Below the pieces are notes generated by a model that saw only the letters and a list, made by a program, of their open reading frames with translations, was not told where the DNA came from and did not search any database. A stretch of 64,000 nucleotides of DNA from Cupriavidus oxalaticus (GTDB taxonomy: Bacteria; Pseudomonadota; Gammaproteobacteria; Burkholderiales; Burkholderiaceae), in NCBI RefSeq assembly GCF_004768545.1, contig NZ_CP038635.1:1922001-1986000 (forward strand). Reading direction: 5' to 3'. Made by a program: the position numbers and the translations under genes. Shown here piece after piece: positions 1-9,234 of this stretch; within the stretch, counting starts at the first letter, position 1; each line of letters starts with the position of its first letter.

Positions 1-198
1 GCCGATTTCCACCCCGTCCTTGACGATGCTGCCCGCCATCGGCCGCACCAGCCCCGACAGCGTGCGCACCAGCGCGGTCTTGCCCGCGCCGTTGGCGCCG
101 ACCACGGCCACCGCCTCGCCCGGCCCGACCTCCATGTCGATATCATGCAGCACCGGCACCGGGCTGTAGCCGGCATACAGGCCTTTCACTTTCAGCAT
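1..198 (-). CDS. livF: Branched-chain amino acid-type ABC transporter ATPase LivF (N-terminal part)
   Basis: Only the first 66 residues lie in the window; the gene runs off the left edge. A Walker A motif, GANGAGKT, is at residues 34-41, preceded by the usual beta-strand start MLKVKGLYAGY. The ATG at 198 follows the livG stop at 201-203 with two bases between, as in other liv operons. LivF is the second nucleotide-binding subunit of HAAT-family importers and pairs with LivG on the cytoplasmic face of LivHM. The Ala-Leu after the Walker A Thr replaces the more common Thr-Leu. The substrate cannot be read from this subunit. Confidence 0.93.
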   Translation of the reverse strand, partial: MLKVKGLYAGYSPVPVLHDIDMEVGPGEAVAVVGANGAGKTALVRTLSGLVRPMAGSIVKDGVEIG

Positions 199-200
199 GG

Positions 201-1007
201 TCAGACTCCCATATAGGCTTCGCGCACGCGCGGATCCGCCTGCACGGCTTGCAGCGTGCCGCTGGCAATGATTTCCCCGTAATACAGCACGTGGGCGGTG
301 CCGCAGATCGTCATCAGCCCCATGTCGTGCGACACCAGCAGGATGGTCATGCCTTCGCCGTTCAGGCGCAGGATCCACGCGCGCAGCAGTTCGATTTCCT
401 CGCTGTTCAGCCCCGAGGACGGTTCATCGAGCAACAGCAGGCGGGGTTCGCCGATGCAGGCGCGCGCCAGCTCGACGATGCGGCGCTGGCCCGCGGGCAG
501 CGCGCCGGCGCGGTGCTGCAGCAGGCCTTCCAGACCGAACTTCCGTGCGCATCCCAGCGCGGCTTCGTGCATCGACTGCAGCTCGCGCCGCGACAGCGGC
601 GAACGCAGCATCGCATGCACCACGCCCGAGCGCGTGGCCTTGTGGCTGCCGGCCATCAGGTTTTCCAGCACCGTCATGTGCTCGAACACCTGTGGCGTCT
701 GGAATGTGCGCACCAGCCCGGCGCGGCTGCGCTGCTGCACGCTGTCGGCGGTGATGTCGCGCCCCGCCAGCAGCACCTTGCCGCCCTTGGGCCGCAGAAA
801 GCCGGAGATGATGTTGAAGCAGGTGGTCTTGCCACTGCCGTTGGGGCCGATCAGGCCGACGATGCCGCCGGCCGGCACATCGAACGCAACATTGCGCAGC
901 ACGTCAAGGCCGCCAAAGCTGTGCGCGACCGCTTCGACCCGCAGCAGGGCCTGCGCGCCTGCCGCGCCCGCGGCACTGGTGCCGGATTCAGCGATGGCGG
1001 ATTTCAT
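201..1007 (-). CDS. livG: Branched-chain amino acid-type ABC transporter ATPase LivG
   Basis: 268 residues, the cytoplasmic ATPase of a HAAT-family importer. Walker A GPNGSGKT is at 54-61, the Q-loop lies near TFQTPQ (101-106), Walker B LLLLDEP is at about 190-196 and the switch His is 227. The ABC signature is unusual: LPAGQ at 170-174 where LivG proteins normally have LSYGQ or LSGGQ. The start at 1007 overlaps the livM stop by four bases (ATGA) and has a strong ribosome binding site (GGAGGT) just upstream. The first 20 residues are an Ala/Gly-rich extension before the domain. Confidence 0.95.
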   Translation of the reverse strand: MKSAIAESGTSAAGAAGAQALLRVEAVAHSFGGLDVLRNVAFDVPAGGIVGLIGPNGSGKTTCFNIISGFLRPKGGKVLLAGRDITADSVQQRSRAGLVRTFQTPQVFEHMTVLENLMAGSHKATRSGVVHAMLRSPLSRRELQSMHEAALGCARKFGLEGLLQHRAGALPAGQRRIVELARACIGEPRLLLLDEPSSGLNSEEIELLRAWILRLNGEGMTILLVSHDMGLMTICGTAHVLYYGEIIASGTLQAVQADPRVREAYMGV

Positions 1008-1993
1008 CGGACCTCCTTCAATGCGGGGTTCTGCGTGCGGCCGAACGTGCGCCGATGCATGCGGCCAACCATGCCCGCGAGCCCACCCATGATCCCGCCG
1101 GGCATCAACGTGACCACCAGCACCAGCACCGCGCCAAACAACACCTGGTGGAAATCCCCCAATCCGCTCAGCAGCTCCGGCACCAGCGACACAAACAATG
1201 CGCCGATCACCACGCCGCAGGTGGAGCGCGCGCCTGCCACCACCGGCACCAGCAGGAATACGATCGAGCGCTCCACCGTAAAGCTCTGCACGCTGACGAA
1301 CGACACGTAGTGCGCAAACAGGCTTCCCGCCAGCGAGCCGAGCATGGCCGACAGCACGAACATCGCGGTCTTCAGCCGGTGCATGTCGATGCCGAGCACC
1401 TGCGCTGCCGGCGCCGCGTCGCGCATGGCCCGCATGGCCAGGCCGGGGCGGCCCTTGACCAGGTTGTCCACCAGCCAGAGCAGCAGCCCTACCAGCGGCC
1501 AGGCAAAGTAGTAATAGCGCTCCGGCGTATCCAGCAGGAAACCGAACAGCGACAGCTTGGGGATGCCACCGATGCCCAGCGTGCCGCCGGTCAGCCAGTC
1601 CCATTCGAAGAACAGCACATTGGCGATGCTGCCGACCGCCAGCGTCGCCAGCGCCAGGAAGAAGCCGCCCAGGCGCAGCACCGGCACGCCGATCGCCGCC
1701 GCCAGCGCCGCGCTGGCCAGCAGGCCCGCCGCGGCACCGGCCAGCGCCGGCCATCCCAGCACCGTGGTGCAGTAGGCCGAGGCATAGGCGCCGATGCCGT
1801 AGAACGAGGCCTGCGCCAGGTTGACGATGCCGCACTGCCCCAGCAGCAGGCCGACGCCCAGGCCGCCCACGGCCAGGATGGCGGCGAAGTTGAGCAGGTC
1901 GATGTGGTGGCGCGACAGCAGTTGCCCGGCCAGCGCCCACACTACCACCGCGGCCACCACCAGCCAGCGCGTGGCGTTGGATGATGCATTCAT
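1004..1993 (-). CDS. livM: Branched-chain amino acid-type ABC transporter permease LivM
   Basis: 329 residues and strongly hydrophobic, with repeated long Leu/Ala/Val segments consistent with 8-10 membrane helices. The family signature is present in the N-terminal half (GQCGIVNLAQASFYGIGAY, residues about 52-70). LivM is the inner-membrane partner of LivH and contacts LivG/LivF. It overlaps livG by four bases and begins two bases after the livH stop, so the transporter genes are translationally coupled. The final residues are basic (RRTFGRTQ), as expected for a cytoplasmic C-terminus. Confidence 0.94.
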   Translation of the reverse strand: MNASSNATRWLVVAAVVVWALAGQLLSRHHIDLLNFAAILAVGGLGVGLLLGQCGIVNLAQASFYGIGAYASAYCTTVLGWPALAGAAAGLLASAALAAAIGVPVLRLGGFFLALATLAVGSIANVLFFEWDWLTGGTLGIGGIPKLSLFGFLLDTPERYYYFAWPLVGLLLWLVDNLVKGRPGLAMRAMRDAAPAAQVLGIDMHRLKTAMFVLSAMLGSLAGSLFAHYVSFVSVQSFTVERSIVFLLVPVVAGARSTCGVVIGALFVSLVPELLSGLGDFHQVLFGAVLVLVVTLMPGGIMGGLAGMVGRMHRRTFGRTQNPALKEVR

Positions 1994-1995
1994 GC

Positions 1996-2883
1996 TTATC
2001 CTCCCTTGCGCCCCGCGCGGCCCAGCACGCCGTTGGGGAGCAGAATCATGATGACGACCAGGATCGACAGCGCGACCACGTCGCGATAGCCCGACGGAAA
2101 GCCCACCACCGCCAGCGATTCGGTCAGGCCCAGCAGCAACCCGCCCACCACCGCGCCCAGCGGATTGCCCAGCCCGCCGAGGATGGCCGCGGCAAAGCCC
2201 TTCAGCGTCAGGCCGATACCCATCTGGTAGTTCATCGACAGCAGCGGTGTCACCAGCACCCCCGCTACCGCGCCGAAGCCGCCGCCGAGCAGGAACGTCA
2301 GCGTGCGCATGCGGCGCACGTTGATGCCGGTGGTGGTGGCCCCGTCGGGGTCCAGCGACGCCGCCGTCATGGCCAGACCGACCAGGGTCTTCGTGTAGAA
2401 CAACCGCAACGCCGCCACCAGCAGCACCGCAATGACCACCAGCGCCAGTGCGTGCACGGGCGCGGTCGCCCCCAGCAGCTCCACCACACCCTCGCCGCCG
2501 ATGGCCGGCAGCAGGTGCGAATCGCGCCCGCCGAAGTACAGTGCCGCGGCGGACAGCGCGAACGCCAGGCCGATGGTCAGCAGCAGGAAGCTCTCTTCGC
2601 CGGCGCCGCGCCGCATCATCGGGCGTACGAACAACGTGTCGATGGCCAGGCCGCTGGCGGCGCCGGCGGCAATGCCGCCGGCAATCGCCACCGGATAAGG
2701 CAGGCCCAGCGTCTTGAGCGCGAATACCGCAACCAGCGCGCCGATTACCGCGAACTCTCCCTGCATCGCATTGACGATGCGCGTGCCCTTGAAGATGATC
2801 GATATGCCCACGCCGATCAGCGCGTAGACGAAGCCGTTGGTGATCCCGGACAGGACCGCCTGGATAACTAGGGTGTCAGACAT
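1996..2883 (-). CDS. livH: Branched-chain amino acid-type ABC transporter permease LivH
   Basis: 295 residues, an all-helical inner-membrane protein. The N-terminus (QAVLSGITNGFVYALIGVG) and the segment IVNAMQGEFAVIGAL match the LivH family, where the N-A-x-G-E/H-F stretch is conserved. It forms the translocation pore with LivM. Its stop is two bases before the livM start. A 39-base gap separates it from the preceding binding-protein gene, so this is one operon. Confidence 0.94.
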   Translation of the reverse strand: MSDTLVIQAVLSGITNGFVYALIGVGISIIFKGTRIVNAMQGEFAVIGALVAVFALKTLGLPYPVAIAGGIAAGAASGLAIDTLFVRPMMRRGAGEESFLLLTIGLAFALSAAALYFGGRDSHLLPAIGGEGVVELLGATAPVHALALVVIAVLLVAALRLFYTKTLVGLAMTAASLDPDGATTTGINVRRMRTLTFLLGGGFGAVAGVLVTPLLSMNYQMGIGLTLKGFAAAILGGLGNPLGAVVGGLLLGLTESLAVVGFPSGYRDVVALSILVVIMILLPNGVLGRAGRKGG

Positions 2884-2922
2884 TGCCGATCCTTTTGCCG
2901 ATGCGTTTTGCCGCTACACCGG

Positions 2923-4083
2923 CTAGGGCCGGGCCTTGTAGTCCAGCCGCACGAACTGGCCCTTCTGCAGCTTCGAGTAAGTAAAGCCGGCCAGCGTCAT
3001 GCCGCCCATATCGGGCGCAGAAAAGTCATAGCCCATCGTGACGCCCTGGTAAGGCCGGCGCAGCGCGCTGCAGAGCTTGTCGCCGGCCACATCGGCGCCC
3101 GCCGCCTTCAGGCCGCTGGCCAGCGCCATCACCGCATCCCAGCCCACGGCGGCGAAATGCTTGGGCAGCTTGCCGTACTCCTTGCGGTAAGCCTCGACAA
3201 ACTCCTTCTGCCCCGGCAGCGGATCCTCGGAAACGATGAACTCGGGATGGATGATGTTGTCGGCGGCCTCGCCCATGCCCTTGACGGTCTCGTAGGTGGC
3301 GGTGCCGTGCACTGAGATGATCGGTGCGCCGACCTTCAGCTGGCGCACATTGCGGAACGGCGCGGGCGAGGTAGAGATGACGACGATCGCGTCCGGCGTG
3401 GCGGCCTTGAGCTTGGCAGCCTGCGTGGTGACGTCGGTGGCGGCGATCTCGAATTTCTCGACCTGCACGAAGGTGACGCCGTATTGGCGGTCCAGCGTCT
3501 TCATGCTGCTCCACACCACCTGCCCGTAGCCCGAATCGTGCAGCACGCCGATGCGCTTGAGCCCGTTGTCGCGCGCATAGGACAGCACCGCGCGCGCATT
3601 CAGTTCCTGCGAGGGCGTCAGGTGGAAGACGCAGGTACGCTCGCGTTCCACCGCCGGCCCGAGTCCGGAGAACGCAAACAGCGGCACCTTCTGCGCCTGC
3701 GTGATGCCGCCGATGGCCACGGTCTGCGCGATCCCGGACGGGCCGACGATGGCGCGCACCCTGTGCGTGTGCAGCAGTGCGTTGGCCTTGGCCACGGCGG
3801 TATCCGGGCTGGAGCCGTCGTCCTCGACGACCAGCTCCAGCGGCCGCCCGCCGATGCCGCCGCCGGCATTGATGACTTTCTGCGCCAGCAGCGCGCCTTC
3901 GCGCTCGGCCAGCCCCACGGCGGCGAGGCCGCCGGTGGTTGAAAACAGGCCGCCGATGCGCACCGGCTCCGCGCCGGGCCTGGCCTGGGCCAGCACCGGC
4001 TGCTGCGCCAGCCCGAACATCACTCCGGCGACAGCCGCGCACAGGACGCCGTGCGGCGTCCGGATGATTTGCTTGAGGTTCAT
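2923..4083 (-). CDS. Periplasmic substrate-binding protein of the Liv-type transporter
   Basis: 386 residues. The start at 4083 is chosen because it gives a clear signal peptide (MNLKQIIRTPHGVLCAAVAG, with cleavage probably after VLAQA near residue 31) and is preceded by GGAGA. The mature protein starts with PVRIGGLFSTTGGLAAVGLAEREGA, the type I periplasmic binding fold of the LivK/Leu-Ile-Val family. No lipobox Cys is present, so it should be a free periplasmic protein. It is the binding partner of LivHMGF. The neighbouring CoA-transferase, lyase and LeuCD genes suggest an organic acid or aromatic acid rather than leucine, but this is inference. Confidence 0.92.
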   Translation of the reverse strand: MNLKQIIRTPHGVLCAAVAGVMFGLAQQPVLAQARPGAEPVRIGGLFSTTGGLAAVGLAEREGALLAQKVINAGGGIGGRPLELVVEDDGSSPDTAVAKANALLHTHRVRAIVGPSGIAQTVAIGGITQAQKVPLFAFSGLGPAVERERTCVFHLTPSQELNARAVLSYARDNGLKRIGVLHDSGYGQVVWSSMKTLDRQYGVTFVQVEKFEIAATDVTTQAAKLKAATPDAIVVISTSPAPFRNVRQLKVGAPIISVHGTATYETVKGMGEAADNIIHPEFIVSEDPLPGQKEFVEAYRKEYGKLPKHFAAVGWDAVMALASGLKAAGADVAGDKLCSALRRPYQGVTMGYDFSAPDMGGMTLAGFTYSKLQKGQFVRLDYKARP

Positions 4084-4153
4084 GTCTCCATCCTTTTTGT
4101 CATGGTTCATGGGTCTTGGGCGCGCTCTCGCGGCGCGCCTCAGTTGACGGCGG

Positions 4154-5077
4154 CTAGCGCACCTCCCCGCCCGGCGCACTGCTCCAGGCCGGCACATCGG
4201 CCAGCGCGGCAATGTCGAGATGGCCCAGGTCGCGCTGCTGCATCATCGCCAGGTACTGCCGCACCAGCGACGAGATCGGCAGCGCCACGGCGTTGTCGCG
4301 CGCCACGGCAAGTGCCAGGTCCAGGTCCTTCACCACCAGCGAGATCGGCCCCGCGGCGCCGTATTCGCGCTGCTTGAGCTTGTCGGCCTTGGTGCGGTAG
4401 TGCGCGCTGCCGACGATGCTGTCGTTGATCGCATCGACCATCAGCGCGCGGTCCAGCCCGGCGCGCTCGCCGAAGGCCAGCCCTTCGCCGATGACCGCGG
4501 TGCTCATGAACACCATCATGTTGATCATCAGCTTGATCACGCGCGCCTCGTCGGCGCCGCCGACATAAGACTGGCGCGCGGTCAGGCAGGCCAGCAGCGG
4601 CTGCACCGCGGCGAACGCCTCGCGTGGCCCGGACACAAAGCAACTCAGCTGCGCACTCGCGGCCAGCGACACCGTGCCGGACACCGGCGCGCGCAGCCAG
4701 CTGGCGCCGCGCTGTGCCAGTGCCTCGGCCACCTCAGCCGAGGCTTCCGGCGATACCGTGCTCATGTCGACAAAGACCTGGCCCGCAGCCGCCGCAGCGG
4801 CAATGCCGCCGTCGGACAGGAACAGCGCGCGCAAGCTGCTGTCATCGAAGACGGTAGAGAACACCACATCGGATTGCGCTACCGCATCCCGCGCGGACGG
4901 CCCGGCGTGGGCACCCGCGGCAACGACCGGCTCGCACTGGGTGGGCACCTTGTCGAACACCGTCAGCGCGTGGCCGGCCTTCAGCAGGTTCAGGCACATC
5001 GGCCTGCCCATGGCGCCGATTCCGATCCAGCCGATGCGCGGCGATGACGAGGTGCGTTCGTGATTCACGTCTTTCAT
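4154..5077 (-). CDS. 3-hydroxyisobutyrate dehydrogenase-family NAD(P)-dependent dehydrogenase
   Basis: 307 residues. The N-terminal Rossmann motif is GIGAMGRPM at about 19-27. The substrate-binding loop reads APVSGT at 130-135 and the catalytic Lys182 lies in KLMIN, with Asn186 one helical turn on. This is the beta-hydroxyacid dehydrogenase pattern (3-hydroxyisobutyrate, tartronate semialdehyde and related acids). The start at 5077 is preferred over an upstream ATG because AAGGA precedes it and the upstream residues are low-complexity Arg/Ser. It lies between two binding-protein genes in the same-strand cluster, so it probably oxidises or reduces a hydroxy acid of the same pathway. Confidence 0.88.
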   Translation of the reverse strand: MKDVNHERTSSSPRIGWIGIGAMGRPMCLNLLKAGHALTVFDKVPTQCEPVVAAGAHAGPSARDAVAQSDVVFSTVFDDSSLRALFLSDGGIAAAAAAGQVFVDMSTVSPEASAEVAEALAQRGASWLRAPVSGTVSLAASAQLSCFVSGPREAFAAVQPLLACLTARQSYVGGADEARVIKLMINMMVFMSTAVIGEGLAFGERAGLDRALMVDAINDSIVGSAHYRTKADKLKQREYGAAGPISLVVKDLDLALAVARDNAVALPISSLVRQYLAMMQQRDLGHLDIAALADVPAWSSAPGGEVR

Positions 5078-5093
5078 GTCCTTGCCTTCCGGC

Positions 5094-6089
5094 CTACTCG
5101 ACCTTGACGCCCGACAGCGCAACGACCTTGCGTGTCTGCTGCGTCTGCGTTTCGATGTAGCGCGCAAACTGTTCCGGCGTCAGCTTCATCGGCACCATGC
5201 CCTGCGCCGCAAAGTGCTTCTCGACAAAGTCCTGTTCGTCGAGGATCTCGCGGATCGTGGCATTGAGCTTGTCGACCACCGCGCGCGGCACCTTGGCCGG
5301 CGCCAGCACACCGTAGACCGCCGAAATATTCATTTCCTTGTAGCCGGCCTCTTCGAAGGTCGGGACCTGGGGCAATGCGCGCGTGCGCTTGTCGCCGCTG
5401 ACCGCCAGCACCTTGAGCTTCTTCGCTGTGACAAAGCTCTGGATCGTCGGCAGCGCCGGGAAGGTCATCAGGATCTGCCCGCCGACGACATCGGCCACGG
5501 CAGGCGCCGAGCCCTTGTAGGGCACGTGCACGAGGTCGGTGCCGGCCAGCTTGTTGAACAGCGCGCCCATCAGGTGCGGCTGGCTGCCAGCGCCGAACGA
5601 ACCGTAGCTGAGCGCCTGCGGGCGGGCTTTCGCATAGGCCGCCAGGTCCTTGACGCTGTCCACCGGCAGGCTGCCCGATACCGCCATGACCAGCGGCACA
5701 TAGCCGATCGCCGCCACCGGCGCAAAGTCGCGCGCGACGTTGTAGGACACCGATGGCAGCACCACCGGATTGAGCACGAACGTGGCGTCGTTGGTCAGCA
5801 GCAGCGTGTAGCCGTCGGGCTGCGCCTTGGCAACCGCGTCGGCCCCGATCACGGTGTTGGCGCCGCTCTTGTTCTCCACCACCACCGGCTGGTGCAGCTT
5901 CTCGGACATGCGCTGGGCCAGTTGCCGGGCGATGATGTCGGTCGTGCCGCCGGGTGCGTACGGCACCACCATGCGGATCGGTTGTGCGGGATAGGCTTGT
6001 GCCAGGGCGGCGCTTGCGCCGGCAAAGCAGGCCAGGCCGAGCGCCGCGGCACACAGCGCGCGAGGGGTGTGAGTGTTCCAGTCCATCAT
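5094..6089 (-). CDS. Bug/TctC-family tripartite tricarboxylate periplasmic binding protein
   Basis: 331 residues. A signal peptide ends near ASAALAQA (residue 31) and the mature protein begins YPAQPIRMVVPYAPGGTTD, the hallmark opening of Bug proteins. The VVVENKSGANTVIGA loop and the DGYTLLL strand are also typical. Bug proteins bind carboxylates, often di- or tricarboxylic acids, or aromatic acids. No TctA/TctB membrane genes are nearby, which is common for this expanded family in Burkholderiales. It sits 16 bases upstream of the dehydrogenase and 51 bases after leuD, inside the same transcription unit. A second ATG one codon later is an equally possible start. Confidence 0.92.
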   Translation of the reverse strand: MMDWNTHTPRALCAAALGLACFAGASAALAQAYPAQPIRMVVPYAPGGTTDIIARQLAQRMSEKLHQPVVVENKSGANTVIGADAVAKAQPDGYTLLLTNDATFVLNPVVLPSVSYNVARDFAPVAAIGYVPLVMAVSGSLPVDSVKDLAAYAKARPQALSYGSFGAGSQPHLMGALFNKLAGTDLVHVPYKGSAPAVADVVGGQILMTFPALPTIQSFVTAKKLKVLAVSGDKRTRALPQVPTFEEAGYKEMNISAVYGVLAPAKVPRAVVDKLNATIREILDEQDFVEKHFAAQGMVPMKLTPEQFARYIETQTQQTRKVVALSGVKVE

Positions 6090-6140
6090 GTCTCCATCTA
6101 TCGTTGTCGGGCTTTCCGGCTCGTGCGGCCGGATGTCCAG

Positions 6141-6779
6141 TCAGTTGAACAACCAGGGTTCGCGCTGCCGCCGCACTTGTTCGTAGGCGTCTATCTGCGC
6201 GGCGTGGCGCAGTGCCAGCGCGATATCGTCCAGCCCGTTGAGCAGGCAATGCTGCTTGAACGGGTCGAGCGTGAAAGCGATCACCTCCCCGGCCGGCGTG
6301 ACCACCTGCTGCGCGGCCAGGTCCACCTGCAGCCGGTAGCCCGGCGTGGCAGCGACCTCGGCAAACAGGCGGTCGGCCACCTCCGGCGCCGCCACGATCG
6401 GCAGCAGGCCGTTCTTCAGGCAGTTGTTGTAAAAGATGTCCGCGAAACCTGGCGCGATCAGCGCGCGCAGGCCGAAGTCTTCCAGCGCCCACGGCGCATG
6501 CTCGCGCGAGGAGCCGCAGCCGAAGTTCTCGCGCGCCAGCAGGATCGACGCGCCGCGGTAGCGCGGCTGGTTCAGCACGAAGTCCGGGTTCAGCGGCCGG
6601 GTGCTGCAGTCCTGCCCGGGCTCGCCATGGTCAAGGTAGCGCCATTCGTCGAACAGGTAGGGGCCGAAGCCGCTGCGCCGGATGGATTTCAGGAACTGCT
6701 TGGGCAGGATGGCATCGGTATCGACATTGGCGCGATCCAGCGGCGCGACCAGTCCATCCAGGGTGGTAAAGGCTTTCAT
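6141..6779 (-). CDS. leuD: 3-isopropylmalate dehydratase small subunit (LeuD paralogue)
   Basis: 212 residues, the usual LeuD length. The swivel-domain motifs are all visible: [14 protein letters not shown] near 18-31, [16 protein letters not shown] in the middle and the [11 protein letters not shown] segment. With LeuC it forms the isomerase that converts 2-isopropylmalate to 3-isopropylmalate; LeuCD enzymes can also hydrate citraconate to citramalate. The ATG at 6779 is chosen over an upstream in-frame ATG because only it begins the conserved domain. It follows leuC with 19 bases between. The catabolic setting suggests it is a second, pathway-specific copy. Confidence 0.93.
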   Translation of the reverse strand: MKAFTTLDGLVAPLDRANVDTDAILPKQFLKSIRRSGFGPYLFDEWRYLDHGEPGQDCSTRPLNPDFVLNQPRYRGASILLARENFGCGSSREHAPWALEDFGLRALIAPGFADIFYNNCLKNGLLPIVAAPEVADRLFAEVAATPGYRLQVDLAAQQVVTPAGEVIAFTLDPFKQHCLLNGLDDIALALRHAAQIDAYEQVRRQREPWLFN

Positions 6780-6798
6780 TGCTCGGCTTCCTCCGGTG

Positions 6799-8214
6799 TT
6801 ACAACGCGCGGACATCGACGAAGTGCCCCGCCACGGCGGCCGCGGCTGCCATCTGCGGGCTCACCAGGTGGGTACGCCCGCCCGGTCCCTGCCTGCCTTC
6901 GAAATTGCGGTTGGACGTGGATGCGCAGCGTTCGCCCGCCGCGAGGCGGTCGTCGTTCATCCCCAGGCACATCGAGCAGCCGGGCTCGCGCCATTCGAAG
7001 CCGGCCGCGATAAATACCTGGTCAAGGCCCTCGGCCTCGGCCTGGGACTTGACCAGGCCCGAGCCCGGCACCACCAGTGCCTGCCGGATGCGCGGCGAGA
7101 CATGCCGGCCGCGCACGACCTCCGCCGCGGCGCGCAGGTCTTCGATGCGCGCGTTGGTGCATGACCCGATAAAGACCTTGTCGACCGCGACCGCTTCGAT
7201 CGGCGTATTCGGCAGCAGGCCCATGTAGCGCAGCGCCGCCTCGATGCTCTTGCGCCGCACCGGGTCGCGCTCGTCCCGCGGATCGGGAATGCGCTCGCCG
7301 ACGGGCACCACCATCTCCGGCGACGTCCCCCAGGTCACGTGCGGGCGGATGGTCGCGGCGTCGAGGTCCACCACGGCATCGAAGGTCGCGCCCGGATCGC
7401 TGTGCAGCGTGCGCCAGTATTCGACGGCCACGTCCCACATCCGGCCCTGCGGCGCCTGCGGCCGTCCTCCCAGATATTCCAGCGTGGTCTCGTCAACGGC
7501 CACCATGCCCGTGCGCGCACCGGCCTCGATCGCCATGTTGCACACGGTCATGCGCGCCTCCATGCTCAGGCCGCGGATGGTGCTGCCGGCGAACTCGATC
7601 ACGTGGCCGGTCGCGCCAGCCGTGCCGATGCGCCCGATCAGCGCGAGCGCAATGTCCTTGGCGGCAACGCCCCTGCCCAGCTCGCCCTCAACGCGTACCA
7701 GCATCGACTTGGGCTTCTTCATCCACAGGCATTGCGCGGCCAGCACCTGCTCCACTTCCGAGGTACCGATGCCGAATGCGAACGCCGCGAACGCGCCGTG
7801 CGTGGAGGTATGCGAATCGCCGCAGGCAATGGTCATGCCGGGCAAGGTCGCGCCGCGCTCCGGCCCCACCACGTGCAGGATGCCCTGGCGCGGATCGTCC
7901 ATGCCGAAATTGACGATGCCGTTCTCTTCGCAGTTGCGGTCGAGCGCGTCAACCTGCGCGCGGCTCACCGGATCTGCGATGCCCTGGCTGCGCGCGGTGG
8001 TGGGCACATTGTGGTCGGCAGTGGCCAGCACCGAGGCGGCACGCCACACCTTGCGCCCGTTCAGGCGCAGCCCTTCGAAGGCCTGCGGGCTGGTCACTTC
8101 GTTGACCAAGTGGCGATCGATATAGATCAGCGCGGGGCCGTCGGTCTCCTGGTGGATCACGTGGCTGGCCCAGAGCTTGTCGAGCAGGCTCGCGGGGCGG
8201 TTAGGCTCGGTCAT
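6799..8214 (-). CDS. leuC: 3-isopropylmalate dehydratase large subunit (LeuC paralogue)
   Basis: 471 residues, full length. The three cysteines that hold the [4Fe-4S] cluster are at 352 (GSCTN) and at 413 and 416 (GCSMC). The aconitase-family motifs [18 protein letters not shown] (123-140) and [12 protein letters not shown] near the C-terminus are intact. The start at 8214 has GGAG eleven bases upstream. With LeuD it forms a heterodimeric hydro-lyase. Sequence alone looks like true isopropylmalate isomerase. The surrounding CoA-transferase, lyase and transport genes argue for citraconate/citramalate-type chemistry, which is inference. Confidence 0.94.
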   Translation of the reverse strand: MTEPNRPASLLDKLWASHVIHQETDGPALIYIDRHLVNEVTSPQAFEGLRLNGRKVWRAASVLATADHNVPTTARSQGIADPVSRAQVDALDRNCEENGIVNFGMDDPRQGILHVVGPERGATLPGMTIACGDSHTSTHGAFAAFAFGIGTSEVEQVLAAQCLWMKKPKSMLVRVEGELGRGVAAKDIALALIGRIGTAGATGHVIEFAGSTIRGLSMEARMTVCNMAIEAGARTGMVAVDETTLEYLGGRPQAPQGRMWDVAVEYWRTLHSDPGATFDAVVDLDAATIRPHVTWGTSPEMVVPVGERIPDPRDERDPVRRKSIEAALRYMGLLPNTPIEAVAVDKVFIGSCTNARIEDLRAAAEVVRGRHVSPRIRQALVVPGSGLVKSQAEAEGLDQVFIAAGFEWREPGCSMCLGMNDDRLAAGERCASTSNRNFEGRQGPGGRTHLVSPQMAAAAAVAGHFVDVRAL

Positions 8215-8242
8215 GATGATGTCTCCTTGCTTATGCTTTGCT

Positions 8243-9205
8243 TCAGTGCTGGCGCGCGCCCACCCATTCCGGCACCGGATACAGTTCGGTGCGCTTGCCC
8301 GCCTTGACGACCTGCCCGGAAATATCGTGCCCGACCAGCGCCGGCAGGTCGCGCGCGGCGCCCAGCAGCCGGTCCAGGTCAACGCCGGTGTCGATGCCGG
8401 CCGACTCGAGCATGTGCACCAGGTCCTCCGTGCAGATGTTGCCGGTGGCGCCGGGCGCGAACGGGCAGCCGCCGAGCCCGCCCAGCGAGGCATCGAAGCT
8501 GTCCACGCCCGCGGCCAGCGCAGCCAGCACGTTGGCCAGGCCCATGCCGCGGGTGTTGTGGAAATGCAGTGTCAGCGGCACGCCCGGGAACCACTGGCGG
8601 AAGGTCTCGACCAGGTCGCTCACCTGGCGCGGGTCTGCCATGCCGGTGGTGTCGGCCAGCGTGATGCTGTCCATGCCCAGCGCCAGGTATCGCCCCGCGG
8701 CCCACCGCACGCGCTCTGGCGCCACCGCGCCTTCGAACGGGCAGCCGAACGCCGTCGCCACGCAGCCGCTGACGACCAGGTCACCGGAGCGGGCCAGCGC
8801 CGTCACATCGCGGAACTGCGCCAGCGACTGCTCGCACGTCATGCGCATGTTTGCCAGGTTGTGGGTCTCGCTGGCGGACATGACGAGGTTGATCTCATCC
8901 AGGTCGCACTCGAGCGCGCGCTCGCATCCGCGCACGTTCGGCACCAGGGCCGTATAGATGACCTCGGGATGGCGGCGGATCTGCCTGGCCACGGCTTCGG
9001 CATCGCGCAGGTTCGGAATCGCCTTGGGCGACACGAACGAGGTGATCTCGATCCGGGCGAGCCCGGTTTCGGATAACCGGTCGATCAACGCGATCTTCTC
9101 TTCGGTGGGGACGAATTCCGGCTCGATCTGGAAGCCGTCGCGCACGGACACTTCATTGATGCGGACTCGCCGCGGGGCATGGGGAAGCCACATGGTCGTG
9201 TTCAT
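8243..9205 (-). CDS. HMG-CoA lyase-family enzyme
   Basis: 320 residues with the complete lyase signature: metal-binding Asp23 in VRDGFQ, the His214-Phe-His216-Asn217 metal motif and catalytic Cys247 in [12 protein letters not shown]. The family splits 3-hydroxy-3-methylglutaryl-CoA into acetyl-CoA and acetoacetate; homologues cleave related CoA esters such as citramalyl-CoA. It lies 29 bases after the CoA-transferase gene, the enzyme that would make its CoA substrate. The start at 9205 is the first Met before the conserved INEVSVRDG strand. The exact substrate is unknown. Confidence 0.9.
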   Translation of the reverse strand: MNTTMWLPHAPRRVRINEVSVRDGFQIEPEFVPTEEKIALIDRLSETGLARIEITSFVSPKAIPNLRDAEAVARQIRRHPEVIYTALVPNVRGCERALECDLDEINLVMSASETHNLANMRMTCEQSLAQFRDVTALARSGDLVVSGCVATAFGCPFEGAVAPERVRWAAGRYLALGMDSITLADTTGMADPRQVSDLVETFRQWFPGVPLTLHFHNTRGMGLANVLAALAAGVDSFDASLGGLGGCPFAPGATGNICTEDLVHMLESAGIDTGVDLDRLLGAARDLPALVGHDISGQVVKAGKRTELYPVPEWVGARQH

Positions 9206-9234
9206 TTTCTGTCCTTCGGTTTGGCGCCGCGGGC

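Noticed and set aside
1055..1984. Plus-strand frame opposite livM, rich in His and Gln
   Set aside because: Typical antisense of Leu/Ala-rich membrane protein codons.
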